A stretch of DNA of 64,000 bases from Vreelandella populi (GTDB lineage: Bacteria > Pseudomonadota > Gammaproteobacteria > Pseudomonadales > Halomonadaceae), in NCBI RefSeq assembly GCF_003989825.1, contig NZ_RZHE01000011.1, positions 1 through 64,000 of the forward strand. Reading direction: 5' to 3'. The notes beneath the pieces are model-generated. The model had not been told where the DNA came from. It did no database searches and saw nothing but the letters and a program-made list of their open reading frames with translations. The position numbers and the translations under genes are program-made. Shown piece after piece: positions 7,705-17,003 of this stretch. The stretch's first letter is position 1, and every line of letters begins with the position of its first letter.

Positions 7705-9515
7705 GAGTACTCTAAGTGGTAGCGGTGGGAAAGGTGTTGCTTGAAGTCCTTGACGATGTGCAGCGACTCCCGCAGTAGATCGCGCTCAAGAGAGGACAGC
7801 TCCTGAACGATGACACGGTTGGAGTGGGTATCGTTAATCTCCTGACTACTCAGCTGTTGCTTAAGGCGCAGTTCGGTCAATAACGAAAGCGCCTCCCCCA
7901 GGTCATCGGCCATACGACGCTCAAGGCGGCCGTCATCGGCAAGCGCTTTCAACCGGCCAAGCGTTGAGGTCACGCCGATACGCCGCTCAAGCGCCATGGT
8001 CCGCACGCCGTGTACAATCGGGAAAATGCCACCCTTCTTGATATCGATACCGTGCTGGGGCTTTTTAAGCGAGCCGAACAGGGTCAGTGGCGTTGAAAAG
8101 CGCAGCGCCGTACGCGCAAGGTAGGAAAGCAGAATTTCATCACGAGCACAGCGTTCAAACAGTGCTTCGCGCACGCCTTCCAGCAGCCGCGGATTACCCG
8201 CGACCGAGTGGGCGTCAAGCATGATGGCAAGCTTCATCAGGCTATCGCCATCGCGTACATCGGCCCACCTGGCAATGCTCTTTTTCCACTCAGTGACACT
8301 GGCCACCCACTGTGGATTGGACACCATGATGTTGCCAGGGCACGGCGGGTACCCCAAGGTAATCAGGGTATTGGTCAAGGCTTGCATATTCTCTGCAACA
8401 TCGGGCCACTGCGCATCGTCGGCCAGAATCAGCCCGTTATCCTGATCCGTTTTAAGAATCTGCTCACCCCGGCCTTCGCTACCCATGACCATCAGGCAGC
8501 TTTGGGAATGATGCTGCTCATCCACGGTAAATTCCCAGGCCTTATTCATGATGCGGCCGTTGAGTACTGCGAGTAGATCCATGGCAAAGCGCAGCTTGAC
8601 GCCCTGCGCCATGAGCGCGCTGACCAGCTCAGGAGTGCGATGGCTGGCCGACGCCAATGTCTCCAGGTCGTTGGCCTGCTCCACCTGCAGGCTCACCACA
8701 TAGCTTCTGCTGGAAAAATAGCTGAGTACGTCAGTAAGCTCGACCACCCCTTTCAGCGTTGACTGCTCCATGACCACAACCCGCGTTACCTTGTGCCGGG
8801 TCATTAATACCAGGGCTTCAAAGAGATACTGCTCGGGTGTCACGGTGACCAGTGTAAAGTGCGCCACCTGATCAATAAGGGCGTCCTGCGTGTAACCTTC
8901 AATGACCAGTCCGTTGAGCAAATCCGTTTTAGTGACCATGCCAAGCCGGCCTTGAGTCTCGACCAGCAGGCTATCGGCATGACTGTCATTGAGTTTTTTT
9001 ACAGCGCCGGCAATGCTGATTGATGCATCCATCAACAATGGCTGGCGCATGCATTCGCTGACTTTGGCCAGCATGAACCCCGCCATGGTCACGCCGCCTT
9101 CGGCACGCTTTTCGGTTAGTAAGCGCGCTTTATGCGCCAGCGTCTGCCTGAAAAACTGCTCAAACGACGGATACTGCTGACATAGCTGGGTAAATAGCGT
9201 GCTGGGCATGAGATAGCATAAGCACTCCTGCTCGGCTTGAAAGCGATAGCGGCTTTTGCCGTTCAAGATACTGATAGCACCAAACAGGTCGCCTGCCGTG
9301 TAGTGGCCTATACGGGCGCTGGCGGCAGGCAAGGTGGTGTCGATCTCGGCGACTTCGCCTTTATGAATAAGAAAGACATATTCGCCCTTTTCTCCCGTTT
9401 CCAGAATGATTGTATCGGGCTCAAAGTAGGCAAGGTCCATGCCTCGACGAACGTGGTCGCGCCCTTCATCATCAAGCAGCATAAACGGCGGCTGGGACAG
9501 ATCAACATCAACCAT
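7701..9515 (-). CDS. cyclic-nucleotide-binding / CBS pair / DUF294 nucleotidyltransferase-like protein
   Basis: About 604 residues. Domain order: an N-terminal cNMP-binding beta roll (about 10-130), two CBS domains (about 150-275), then a DUF294 nucleotidyltransferase-like domain and its C-terminal substrate-binding domain. The transferase motif GSEGRGEQILKTDQDN (about 343-358) is intact, including the paired acidic residues. The family resembles the regulatory end of GlnD, and members at this locus sit beside acetate-uptake genes; a signalling role in carbon use is inferred. The chosen start is the ATG at 9515, with GAGGG about nine bases upstream; an in-frame GTG lies at 9530. It is followed by the exonuclease-like gene with a 4-base overlap. 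Confidence 0.85.
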   Translation of the reverse strand: MVDVDLSQPPFMLLDDEGRDHVRRGMDLAYFEPDTIILETGEKGEYVFLIHKGEVAEIDTTLPAASARIGHYTAGDLFGAISILNGKSRYRFQAEQECLCYLMPSTLFTQLCQQYPSFEQFFRQTLAHKARLLTEKRAEGGVTMAGFMLAKVSECMRQPLLMDASISIAGAVKKLNDSHADSLLVETQGRLGMVTKTDLLNGLVIEGYTQDALIDQVAHFTLVTVTPEQYLFEALVLMTRHKVTRVVVMEQSTLKGVVELTDVLSYFSSRSYVVSLQVEQANDLETLASASHRTPELVSALMAQGVKLRFAMDLLAVLNGRIMNKAWEFTVDEQHHSQSCLMVMGSEGRGEQILKTDQDNGLILADDAQWPDVAENMQALTNTLITLGYPPCPGNIMVSNPQWVASVTEWKKSIARWADVRDGDSLMKLAIMLDAHSVAGNPRLLEGVREALFERCARDEILLSYLARTALRFSTPLTLFGSLKKPQHGIDIKKGGIFPIVHGVRTMALERRIGVTSTLGRLKALADDGRLERRMADDLGEALSLLTELRLKQQLSSQEINDTHSNRVIVQELSSLERDLLRESLHIVKDFKQHLSHRYHLEYS

Positions 9516-10234
9516 TGGGCATGCCCTCACGACAAGGCTCTTTTACTCAAGAGGAAAGCGACGGATAACGTAAAGGCGATCAGATCATCGTACGTATGAG
9601 AGCCGTTCCTGCATACGGCTTGAGTGCCATATGTCGCTTGTTATTGTTAAACGGGAAAGTATCTTGCTATTAACAGCCAGCCGACGAAAACAGCAACTAA
9701 TCAAAGTTAAAAACACCTAAAAATTATTTAAAAAGCGTTATTTTAATCTTCTTCTGTATACCTTTAGCTATGCTGCTAACGTCGACTCGACGTTTGGATT
9801 AACGACTAAAGTAGTGCATTTAATAATCTAAAATAGGCATAATTGACCGTTTACTCAAAGTAGCAAACAATAGCCTAAATCAAACCCTAGACTATTGTTC
9901 TATTAACCGACAGTTATTTGTCATAAGTCAAAAACCTCTTTCATTACAGTGGCATTAAAACGTACTCATGTTTTTGAAGCGACTGTGATACCAAAGTCTG
10001 GGATTTATTTTTTAGCTATTATTGTCCAGTATTAACACTGTATGATTCAGGGTAATCTCATATGATCAACCAAAACTCGCCTTAACTCTTAAACGGCAAC
10101 TCAGCCAAACTGAACCGGCCTTATAACTGACAACTAAAAGACAAGTGGTTTTTGGCGTGTAATTACCCTGATACGCCAAACGCTATTCCTGGTGAACTTT
10201 CCAAACCTTAAAAACACAAGTGGAGAGCAACACA
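9516..10234. other. gene-free, AT-rich divergent control region between the DUF294 and symporter operons
   Basis: About 720 bases with no credible coding frame on either strand and clearly richer in A+T than its surroundings. It separates two divergent operons that belong to the same acetate-use block, so it should hold promoters for both. I see one perfect short palindrome at 9778-9794. I could not support specific -35/-10, sigma-54 or CRP sites by eye. The final bases carry the ribosome-binding site of the DUF4212 gene (GGAGAG at 10222-10227). Confidence 0.7.
9778..9794. promoter_or_regulatory. perfect 8-base inverted repeat, possible operator
   Basis: AACGTCGA, a single C, then TCGACGTT: both arms match exactly. 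It lies in the AT-rich divergent region, about 260 bases upstream of the DUF294 start and 440 bases upstream of the symporter operon. The size suits a dimeric regulator. No known consensus is claimed. Confidence 0.4.
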
Positions 10235-10495
10235 ATGGCAGACGACAAATCCAATGCTGCTGAATACTGGAAAGCCAACGTTCGCTTGATTTTCGGATGC
10301 CTGGTGGTATGGGCCTTCGTTTCTTATGGATGCGCGATCTTATTCCGTCCGATCCTGGCGAACATTCCAGTGGGGGGAACAGACCTGGGCTTCTGGTTTG
10401 CTCAGCAAGGCTCCATCCTTACCTTCATTGTCCTTATCTTCTTCTACGCCTGGAGAATGAATAAGCTCGATCAAAAATTTGGCCTTGGGGAGTAA
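10235..10495 (+). CDS. DUF4212 small subunit of an acetate-type sodium symporter
   Basis: An 86-residue membrane protein with two hydrophobic segments (about 15-40 and 50-72 from this start) and a charged C-terminal tail. DUF4212 proteins are encoded directly before VC_2705-type sodium:solute symporters, and the pair is thought to act together. The chosen ATG has GGAGAG seven bases upstream; a GTG 15 bases earlier is in frame but overlaps that ribosome-binding site. The next gene starts six bases after the stop, so the two are cotranscribed. Confidence 0.9.
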   Translation: MADDKSNAAEYWKANVRLIFGCLVVWAFVSYGCAILFRPILANIPVGGTDLGFWFAQQGSILTFIVLIFFYAWRMNKLDQKFGLGE

Positions 10496-10501
10496 GCCAG
10501 T

Positions 10502-12283
10502 ATGAGCCAGTTTGCAATCAACCTACTGTTCGTTGGCGCCTCCTTTGTCCTGTATATCGGCATTGCGATCTGGGCGCGCGCGGGGTCCACCAAGGACTTC
10601 TACGTCGCGGGTGGCGGTGTCCACCCGATCACCAACGGCATGGCGACGGCCGCTGACTGGATGTCCGCGGCGTCGTTTATCTCCATGGCGGGCATCCTCG
10701 CTAGCGGCGGCTATGGCGCCTCTGGCTTCCTGATGGGCTGGACCGGTGGCTACGTTATTCTGGCGATGCTACTTGCGCCCTATCTGCGCAAGTTCGGCAA
10801 GTTCACCGTGCCTGACTTTATCGGCGACCGCTTCTACAGCAATACCGCCCGTTTTGTGGCCATCGTGTGTCTGATCATCGCCTCGGTCACCTACGTTATC
10901 GGCCAGATGACCGGCGCTGGTGTGGCCTTCTCACGCTTTCTGGAAGTCAGCAACACCTGGGGTATCTGGCTGGCGGCTTTAATTGTCTTCCTGTACGCCG
11001 TTTTCGGGGGTATGAAAGGGATTACCTATACTCAGGTGGCTCAGTACGTGGTGCTGATCGTGGCCTATACGATCCCCGCCGTATTTATCGCTTTCCAGCT
11101 GACCGGCAACCCCATCCCCATGTTCGGCATGTTCAGCACGCATACCGAATCGGGCGTTCCCCTACTGCAGAAGCTCGATGATGTGGTAAGCGCGTTAGGC
11201 TTCCAGGACTACACCGCCGATGTGGACAACAAGCTCAACATGGTGCTGTTCACGCTTTCACTGATGGTGGGTACTGCGGGCCTTCCCCACGTAATCATTC
11301 GCTTTTTCACCGTACCAAAGGTAGCCGATGCACGCTGGTCAGCCGGCTGGGCGCTGGTGTTCATCGCCTTGCTGTACCTCACCGCTCCTGCCGTAGGCTC
11401 CATGGCGCGCCTGAATCTGATGACCACGGTTTATCCAGAAATGGCTGGTCAAGTTGAAAACTATGACGAGGCCGCACAGACCCCCATTCTCTACGAAGAC
11501 CGCCCTGAATGGTTCCGCACCTGGGAAGATACCGGGCTAATCACCTTCAATGATGTTAACAACGATGGTCGTATTCAGTTCTATAATGATGCAACTGACT
11601 ACGCTGATCGCGGTTGGGAAGGCAACGAGCTAACGGTTAACAACGATATCCTGGTTCTTGCTAACCCGGAAATCGCTAACCTGCCAGGCTGGGTTATCGG
11701 CCTGATCGCTGCTGGCGGTATTGCCGCGGCCCTTTCCACAGCGGCCGGTCTACTGCTCGCGATCTCCTCGGCAATCAGCCACGATTTGATCAAGACCATG
11801 ATCAATCCGAAGATTTCCGAGAAAGGTGAGATGCTCGCGGCTCGGATCTCCATGGGGGGTGCTATCCTACTGGCGACTTACCTGGGCTTGAACCCGCCCG
11901 GGTTTGCCGCGCAAACCGTGGCACTTGCCTTCGGGATTGCCGGCGCCTCGCTGTTCCCGGCACTCATGATGGGTATATTCTCGACCCGCATGAACAACGT
12001 GGGCGCGATTGCCGGCATGCTGGCAGGTTTGATCTGCACGCTGCTGTATATCTTCACCTACCTGGGTTGGTTCTTCATCCCTGGCACCAACACGCTGGCC
12101 AACACGCCCGATAACTGGATCCTTGGCATCTCGCCGCTCTCCTTCGGTGCGATAGGTGCGATGATCAACTTCGCGGTTGCCTTCGCGGTATCCAGCGTCA
12201 CTGCCAAGCCGCCGCAGGAGATTCGCGAGCTGGTAGAAAGCGTTCGCTATCCAAAAGGGGCTGGTGTAGCGATTGATCACTAA
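10502..12283 (+). CDS. sodium:solute symporter, VC_2705 subfamily (probable acetate uptake)
   Basis: A 593-residue SSS-family transporter with about 13 hydrophobic segments. N-terminal features such as the TAADWMSAASFISMAG block are typical of ActP-like permeases. Between two membrane segments lies a hydrophilic insert (about 310-385) containing DVNNDGRIQF from D351, which resembles an EF-hand calcium loop. Partner DUF4212 lies immediately upstream, and CrbS, CrbR and Acs follow downstream, so acetate or another short-chain monocarboxylate is the likely substrate. A GGGGAG sequence precedes the ATG. A strong hairpin follows the gene. Confidence 0.9.
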   Translation: MSQFAINLLFVGASFVLYIGIAIWARAGSTKDFYVAGGGVHPITNGMATAADWMSAASFISMAGILASGGYGASGFLMGWTGGYVILAMLLAPYLRKFGKFTVPDFIGDRFYSNTARFVAIVCLIIASVTYVIGQMTGAGVAFSRFLEVSNTWGIWLAALIVFLYAVFGGMKGITYTQVAQYVVLIVAYTIPAVFIAFQLTGNPIPMFGMFSTHTESGVPLLQKLDDVVSALGFQDYTADVDNKLNMVLFTLSLMVGTAGLPHVIIRFFTVPKVADARWSAGWALVFIALLYLTAPAVGSMARLNLMTTVYPEMAGQVENYDEAAQTPILYEDRPEWFRTWEDTGLITFNDVNNDGRIQFYNDATDYADRGWEGNELTVNNDILVLANPEIANLPGWVIGLIAAGGIAAALSTAAGLLLAISSAISHDLIKTMINPKISEKGEMLAARISMGGAILLATYLGLNPPGFAAQTVALAFGIAGASLFPALMMGIFSTRMNNVGAIAGMLAGLICTLLYIFTYLGWFFIPGTNTLANTPDNWILGISPLSFGAIGAMINFAVAFAVSSVTAKPPQEIRELVESVRYPKGAGVAIDH

Positions 12284-12330
12284 GCCATAATCATTCCGAG
12301 CGTTTTACACGTCGGAAATCATAGAGTGAC

Positions 12331-12358
12331 CATCGGGCCTCCTCAGGGAGGCCCGATG
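12331..12358 (+). terminator. GC-rich hairpin after the symporter gene
   Basis: CATCGGGCCTCC, loop TCAG, then GGAGGCCCGATG: a perfect 12-base stem. The following bases (actttcag) are not a clean T-run. It may be a weak terminator or a stabilising or attenuating hairpin rather than a full stop before the next gene. Confidence 0.6.
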
Positions 12359-12378
12359 ACTTTCAGAAAGGATGTTTT

Positions 12379-12900
12379 ATGATATGGCACTTGATCGCCG
12401 CCGTGTTTGCCGGGCTTGCCGGTGCAGGGATCGGCCTACTACTTCGCACGTTAAGTGGCAAACGACTTCCTAAATGGATCGTGCCTGTCTTCGGCGGGCT
12501 TGGCATGTTGGCCTACCAGATCCAGGTGGAGTATATGTGGTTTGAACATAAACAGACTCAGCTACCCAACACCGCCATCGTGATTTCAAGCGACACCTCA
12601 AGCGCCGTATGGCGCCCCTGGACCTTTGCCTTTCCGATGACCACCAAGTTTAGCGTGGTCGATAGCGACAATATTGTTATCCGTGAGATTGATGACACGC
12701 CGGTGGTGGAATTCATTTTGTATCAGTTCGAGCGCCACCATACCGATATCCTCATCACCCAACCCTACGTTCTAAACTGCGAAAGCCGCGAGTTGGTACC
12801 GTTAAATAACGACACGGGAGAAGCACAGCTTAGCGAGCTTCGCCGACTGCGCGAAACATCTCCGCTATTAACCACCGTGTGCGGCCTCGCTAGCGCGTAA
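12379..12900 (+). CDS. membrane-anchored protein of unknown function in the acetate block
   Basis: A 173-residue protein that I do not recognise from a named family. It has two N-terminal hydrophobic segments (about 3-25 and 33-47) separated by a short basic stretch. A soluble domain of about 125 residues follows, mixed beta in character, with two cysteines (in LNCESRE and TVCGLAS). An AAAGGA sequence precedes the ATG. It sits between the symporter operon and the CrbS kinase on the same strand, with a hairpin ahead of it. A role linked to acetate uptake or sensing is possible from position only. Confidence 0.75.
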   Translation: MIWHLIAAVFAGLAGAGIGLLLRTLSGKRLPKWIVPVFGGLGMLAYQIQVEYMWFEHKQTQLPNTAIVISSDTSSAVWRPWTFAFPMTTKFSVVDSDNIVIREIDDTPVVEFILYQFERHHTDILITQPYVLNCESRELVPLNNDTGEAQLSELRRLRETSPLLTTVCGLASA

Positions 12901-12989
12901 GCGAGACGTAAGCGTTCGTCTTCGCCTAGAATGAGGCTCTTTGTACGCGCCGCTCGCTGGGCGAGATAAACGTTGGTGGGGGAATAGGC

Positions 12990-15900
12990 ATGTTTCACGG
13001 TGGGCTACTGGTCGCAGTATCACTACTTTATATTGCGATTCTATTCGGTATTGCCTGGTACGGTGACCGCCGTGCACGTACCCACGGCGCCAGCCGTCGG
13101 CGCCCCATCATCTATAGTCTGGCCTTGGCCATCTACTGCACCTCATGGACCTTTTACGGCGCGGTCGGCCAGGCGGCCACCGCAGGCTGGTCTTTTGCCA
13201 GTATCTTCGTAGGGCCCATCCTTACGTTTCTGCTGTTCTGGCCGGTGCTGGCCAAGATGATTCGTGTGGCCAAGCACCAGAACGTCACCTCGATTGCCGA
13301 CTTTATCGCCTCACGTTACGGCAAGACCCAGTCGCTGGCGGCGTTTGCCAGCCTGGTGGCACTGGTCGGCACGCTCCCCTATATCGCCCTGCAGCTCAAA
13401 GCCGTCTCGACTACCTTCAGCGTACTCACCGATGCGGATACGTCCGGCGCCCCGCTGTTTGGCGACACCGCTTTCTACGTGGCCATTGTCATGGTGGTGT
13501 TTGCGATTCTGTTCGGCACTCGGCATACCGACGCCACCGAGCACCACGAGGGCCTGATACACGCCGTGGCGTTCGAGTCCATCGTCAAACTGCTGGCCTT
13601 CGTGGTGCTGGGCGCTTTCGTTACCTGGGGCATGTTTGACGGCTTGGGCGAGCTGATGGGGCATGCCGAGAGCCAGCTTGAACTGCATCGCCAGCTTGCC
13701 AACCAGGACTTTGGACAAAGCTTCTGGGCACAAACCCTGCTCGCCATGCTGGCGATCCTATGTCTCCCCCGCCAGTTTCACGTCGCAGTGGTCGAGAACA
13801 TCCACCCCGATGATGCTACCAAGGCCCGCTGGCTGTTCCCGCTTTACCTGTTAGCCATTGCCTTTTTTGTCGTGCCGCTGGCCGCTGCCGGACTATTACT
13901 CTTTTCAGAAAGTGGTGTGGAGCCCGACACCTACGTACTGGCGCTCTCCATGCAGTCCGGCCAGCAGTGGCTGACACTGCTTACCTTTATTGGCGGCTTT
14001 TCAGCCGCCACCGGCATGGTGATAGTGGCGGCTGTGGCGGTATCCATCATGATCTCCAACGAGATTGTTATACCGGCGCTGTTCAGGTTGCGCTGGTTTG
14101 ATACCAAGGCCCGCGATTATGGACGCCTGGTGCTGCGTGCTCGACGCATCACCATCGCCGTGGTGCTGACAATGGCCTACGGCTTCTACCGGTTGATTGC
14201 CGAGTTCACCTCGCTTGCCTCTATCGGCATGCTTTCTTTTGCCGCCGCCGCACAATTTGCGCCCGCGGTTATTGGCGGCCTTTACTGGAAACGCGGTAAC
14301 CGGCTGGGCGTTATTGTAGGCATGAATGCAGGCTTTGCCATTTGGGCATATAGCCTGCTGATGCCCGCAATGATCAATGCCGGTGTACTGCCCCAGGAGT
14401 GGCTAAATGGCGGGCCTTTAGGTATTCGCTGGCTCTCACCTACCGGACTTTTGGGCTTGAATCTGGGCGACAGCTTTACCCACGGCGTGATGCTATCGCT
14501 TGGGGTTAACCTGTTTTGCTATATCTTCATTTCCCAGGTGACCTCACAGCGCGTGGTGGAGCGTATTCAGGCCTCGCTGTTTGTGGACAGCGTTGAAACC
14601 CGCCAGACCTCGGTTAATCGCCCCTGGACCGGCGCCACGACAGTGGGCGATCTTAAAGTGTTATGCGAACGCTTTTTGGGCGCCAGCCAGGTTGACCGCG
14701 CATTTGAGGATTACGCCCGCCGGGCCGGTAAGCCGCTGGACAACAGCACCCGGGCCTCCATCGATATTATTCAGTTTACTGAACGCTTCCTTGCCTCGGT
14801 GCTTGGCGCCTCCTCGGCGCGCATCGTGGTCAATTCCGCGCTTCAGGGGCGCGGTATCGGTATTTCCGATGTTATCTCGATTGTCGATGAAGCATCCCAA
14901 GTACTGGAATTTAACCGCGCCCTGCTGCAAGCCACGATAGAAAACATCAACCAGGGCATTAGCGTCGTCGATCAAAATTTACGCCTGGTGGTCTGGAACC
15001 AGCGCTACCTTGAGCTGTTTCGTTTTCCGGATCACCTGATTCGTGTTGGCGCGCCGATTGATCGCATCTTCCGCTATAACGCCCATAACGGTGAGTACGG
15101 TCCGGGCGACCCAGAAGAGCACGTTCAGCTGCTGCTGGATAACATTCGCGATGGCCACCCCCATCGCTATGTTCGCTACCGCCAGGATGGCAGCGTGCTG
15201 GAAGTGCAGGGCAACCCCATGCCTGGCGGCGGGTTTGTGTATACCTATCAGGATATTACCCAGCAAAAGCGCATCGAAGAAGCGCTTATTCGCTCGGAAA
15301 ACAACATTCGCATTTACACCGATAACGTCCCTGCGCTGATCGCCTATTTTGATAAAGAGTGTCGTTATCTATTCACCAACCGCGCCTACGAGCAAGCGTT
15401 CAGCATTGATCGTAATGCCGTCATTGGCCGACGCTTTGAAGACGTACTCTCACTGAAGCAGTCAGAAGAACGCGGCCCTTGGGTCGAGCGCGCACTGGCC
15501 GGAGAACGGGTGAGCTTTGAGGTCGCTATGCGCGTAAACGACGCTATGCGCTATATGCTGGTTACCTACACGCCGCACTTTGGCGACAGTCAGTCGATTC
15601 TAGGGTTCTTTGCCCTGTATCAGGATATTACCGAACGGCGCCAAGCAGAGATTGCGCTTAAAGAGACCAACGAAACCCTTGAAGAGCGCGTTCGCGAGCG
15701 TACCCAGGCGCTTTCTGAGGCCAACGCAGCGCTGCGTCAGGAGAACCGCGTACGCGCCGAGGCCGAGCAGGCTCTGCGCCAGGCCAAGCAGTTGGCGGAA
15801 GATGCCAACGCGTCCAAAACACGCTTTTTAGCTGCGGCTAGCCACGATTTGTTACAGCCGTTAAACGCCGCCCGGCTGTTTACCTCCGCTCTGATGCAAA

Positions 15901-16928
15901 ACGTTACCGCCCCCGATACCCAGCGCACCATCGGACATATCGATAATTCGTTACAGGCCGCTGAAGAGCTGCTCGGCACGCTGCTGGATATCTCCAAGCT
16001 GGATGCTGGCGCACTGACGCCTCGCCGCAACCACTTTGCCCTGGCGGATATTTTCCGGCCGCTGCGCGCTGAGTTTGAAGTGATGGCCGACAACCGCGGA
16101 CTTGATCTGGTAGTGGTGCCCACCCATCAGTGGGTCGACTCAGATCCGCAAATGCTTCGTCGGATTGTGCAGAACTTTTTATCCAACGCCATTCGCTATA
16201 CCCAGGATGGCCGCGTGCTGCTGGGCTGTCGCCGCCAAAGTGGCCGGCTGGTGATTGAAGTGTGGGACAGCGGCCCTGGTATTCCGGAATCCAAGCTTAC
16301 GGAAATATTCCAGGAGTTTCGTCGCCTGGATCAGGTATCGCGGCATAAAGAGAGTGAAAAAGGCCTGGGGCTTGGTCTCTCGATTGCCGACCGGATGAGC
16401 CGCGTGCTCGACCACCCCATTAAGGTGCGCTCCTGGGAAGGCCGTGGCACCGTATTCTCGGTCAGCGTCCCCATTGTGGCCGCCAAGGAAATCAGCCCGG
16501 ACGAACAGGAGCCGTCAAATCGACGCAGTGGTAATAAGCTTGCCGGTACCCGAATCGTGTGTATCGATAACGAAACGCTCATTTTGGAAGGCATGACAGC
16601 TATGCTGAGCGGCTGGGGATGCGAGGTGTTTACCGCGACCAGCATTGGGGGCGCTAAATCAATACTACGCAATATGGATGGCGACCCCGACGCAATTCTG
16701 GCCGATTACCATCTGGACAATGAAGTCACCGGTTTGATGGCGCTGGAGGCCCTTAGCGAGCGCTTATCCAGTGCGGTGCCCGGCATTGTGATTACGGCCG
16801 ACCGAACGGAAGCCGTTGCCGAAGAGATCAAACGCGATGGGTATCAGCTGCTCTTAAAACCGGTAAAACCGGCCGCCTTGCGCGCACTTTTAACCCGCAC
16901 GCTGCAAGCCAGCCGGGCGAATGTCTAA
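12990..16928 (+). CDS. crbS: CrbS-type hybrid sensor histidine kinase with an SSS transporter-like sensor domain
   Basis: 1312 residues. Order: a sodium/solute symporter-like N-terminal part with about 13 membrane segments (1-510), a linker, two PAS domains (about 645-760 and 767-885), a coiled coil (about 888-940), and DHp with SHDLLQPLN (H952). The ATPase domain has NFLSNAIRYT, DSGPGIPE and GLGLGLSI, and a C-terminal receiver has D1239 in ADYHLD. This architecture is that of CrbS, the sensor of the CrbSR system that switches on acs and acetate use in Vibrio and Pseudomonas. The cognate regulator gene is convergent, just past a shared terminator, and acs is next. A GGGGGAATAGG sequence precedes the start. 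The signal sensed is unknown. Confidence 0.93.
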   Translation: MFHGGLLVAVSLLYIAILFGIAWYGDRRARTHGASRRRPIIYSLALAIYCTSWTFYGAVGQAATAGWSFASIFVGPILTFLLFWPVLAKMIRVAKHQNVTSIADFIASRYGKTQSLAAFASLVALVGTLPYIALQLKAVSTTFSVLTDADTSGAPLFGDTAFYVAIVMVVFAILFGTRHTDATEHHEGLIHAVAFESIVKLLAFVVLGAFVTWGMFDGLGELMGHAESQLELHRQLANQDFGQSFWAQTLLAMLAILCLPRQFHVAVVENIHPDDATKARWLFPLYLLAIAFFVVPLAAAGLLLFSESGVEPDTYVLALSMQSGQQWLTLLTFIGGFSAATGMVIVAAVAVSIMISNEIVIPALFRLRWFDTKARDYGRLVLRARRITIAVVLTMAYGFYRLIAEFTSLASIGMLSFAAAAQFAPAVIGGLYWKRGNRLGVIVGMNAGFAIWAYSLLMPAMINAGVLPQEWLNGGPLGIRWLSPTGLLGLNLGDSFTHGVMLSLGVNLFCYIFISQVTSQRVVERIQASLFVDSVETRQTSVNRPWTGATTVGDLKVLCERFLGASQVDRAFEDYARRAGKPLDNSTRASIDIIQFTERFLASVLGASSARIVVNSALQGRGIGISDVISIVDEASQVLEFNRALLQATIENINQGISVVDQNLRLVVWNQRYLELFRFPDHLIRVGAPIDRIFRYNAHNGEYGPGDPEEHVQLLLDNIRDGHPHRYVRYRQDGSVLEVQGNPMPGGGFVYTYQDITQQKRIEEALIRSENNIRIYTDNVPALIAYFDKECRYLFTNRAYEQAFSIDRNAVIGRRFEDVLSLKQSEERGPWVERALAGERVSFEVAMRVNDAMRYMLVTYTPHFGDSQSILGFFALYQDITERRQAEIALKETNETLEERVRERTQALSEANAALRQENRVRAEAEQALRQAKQLAEDANASKTRFLAAASHDLLQPLNAARLFTSALMQNVTAPDTQRTIGHIDNSLQAAEELLGTLLDISKLDAGALTPRRNHFALADIFRPLRAEFEVMADNRGLDLVVVPTHQWVDSDPQMLRRIVQNFLSNAIRYTQDGRVLLGCRRQSGRLVIEVWDSGPGIPESKLTEIFQEFRRLDQVSRHKESEKGLGLGLSIADRMSRVLDHPIKVRSWEGRGTVFSVSVPIVAAKEISPDEQEPSNRRSGNKLAGTRIVCIDNETLILEGMTAMLSGWGCEVFTATSIGGAKSILRNMDGDPDAILADYHLDNEVTGLMALEALSERLSSAVPGIVITADRTEAVAEEIKRDGYQLLLKPVKPAALRALLTRTLQASRANV

Positions 16929-16949
16929 GCATTAAACGGCTGTATCAAT

Positions 16950-16988
16950 AAAAAACCTCGCTTACGGTCAACGTAAGCGAGGTTTTTT
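16950..16988. terminator. bidirectional rho-independent terminator between crbS and crbR
   Basis: A perfect 17-base stem with a 5-base loop (GTCAA). The arms are 16950-16966 (A6 then CCTCGCTTACG) and 16972-16988 (its complement, ending in T6). The A-run and T-run give a usable terminator in both directions, as expected between convergent genes. Confidence 0.93.
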
Positions 16989-17003
16989 CATAAGCGCAGG
17001 CGC

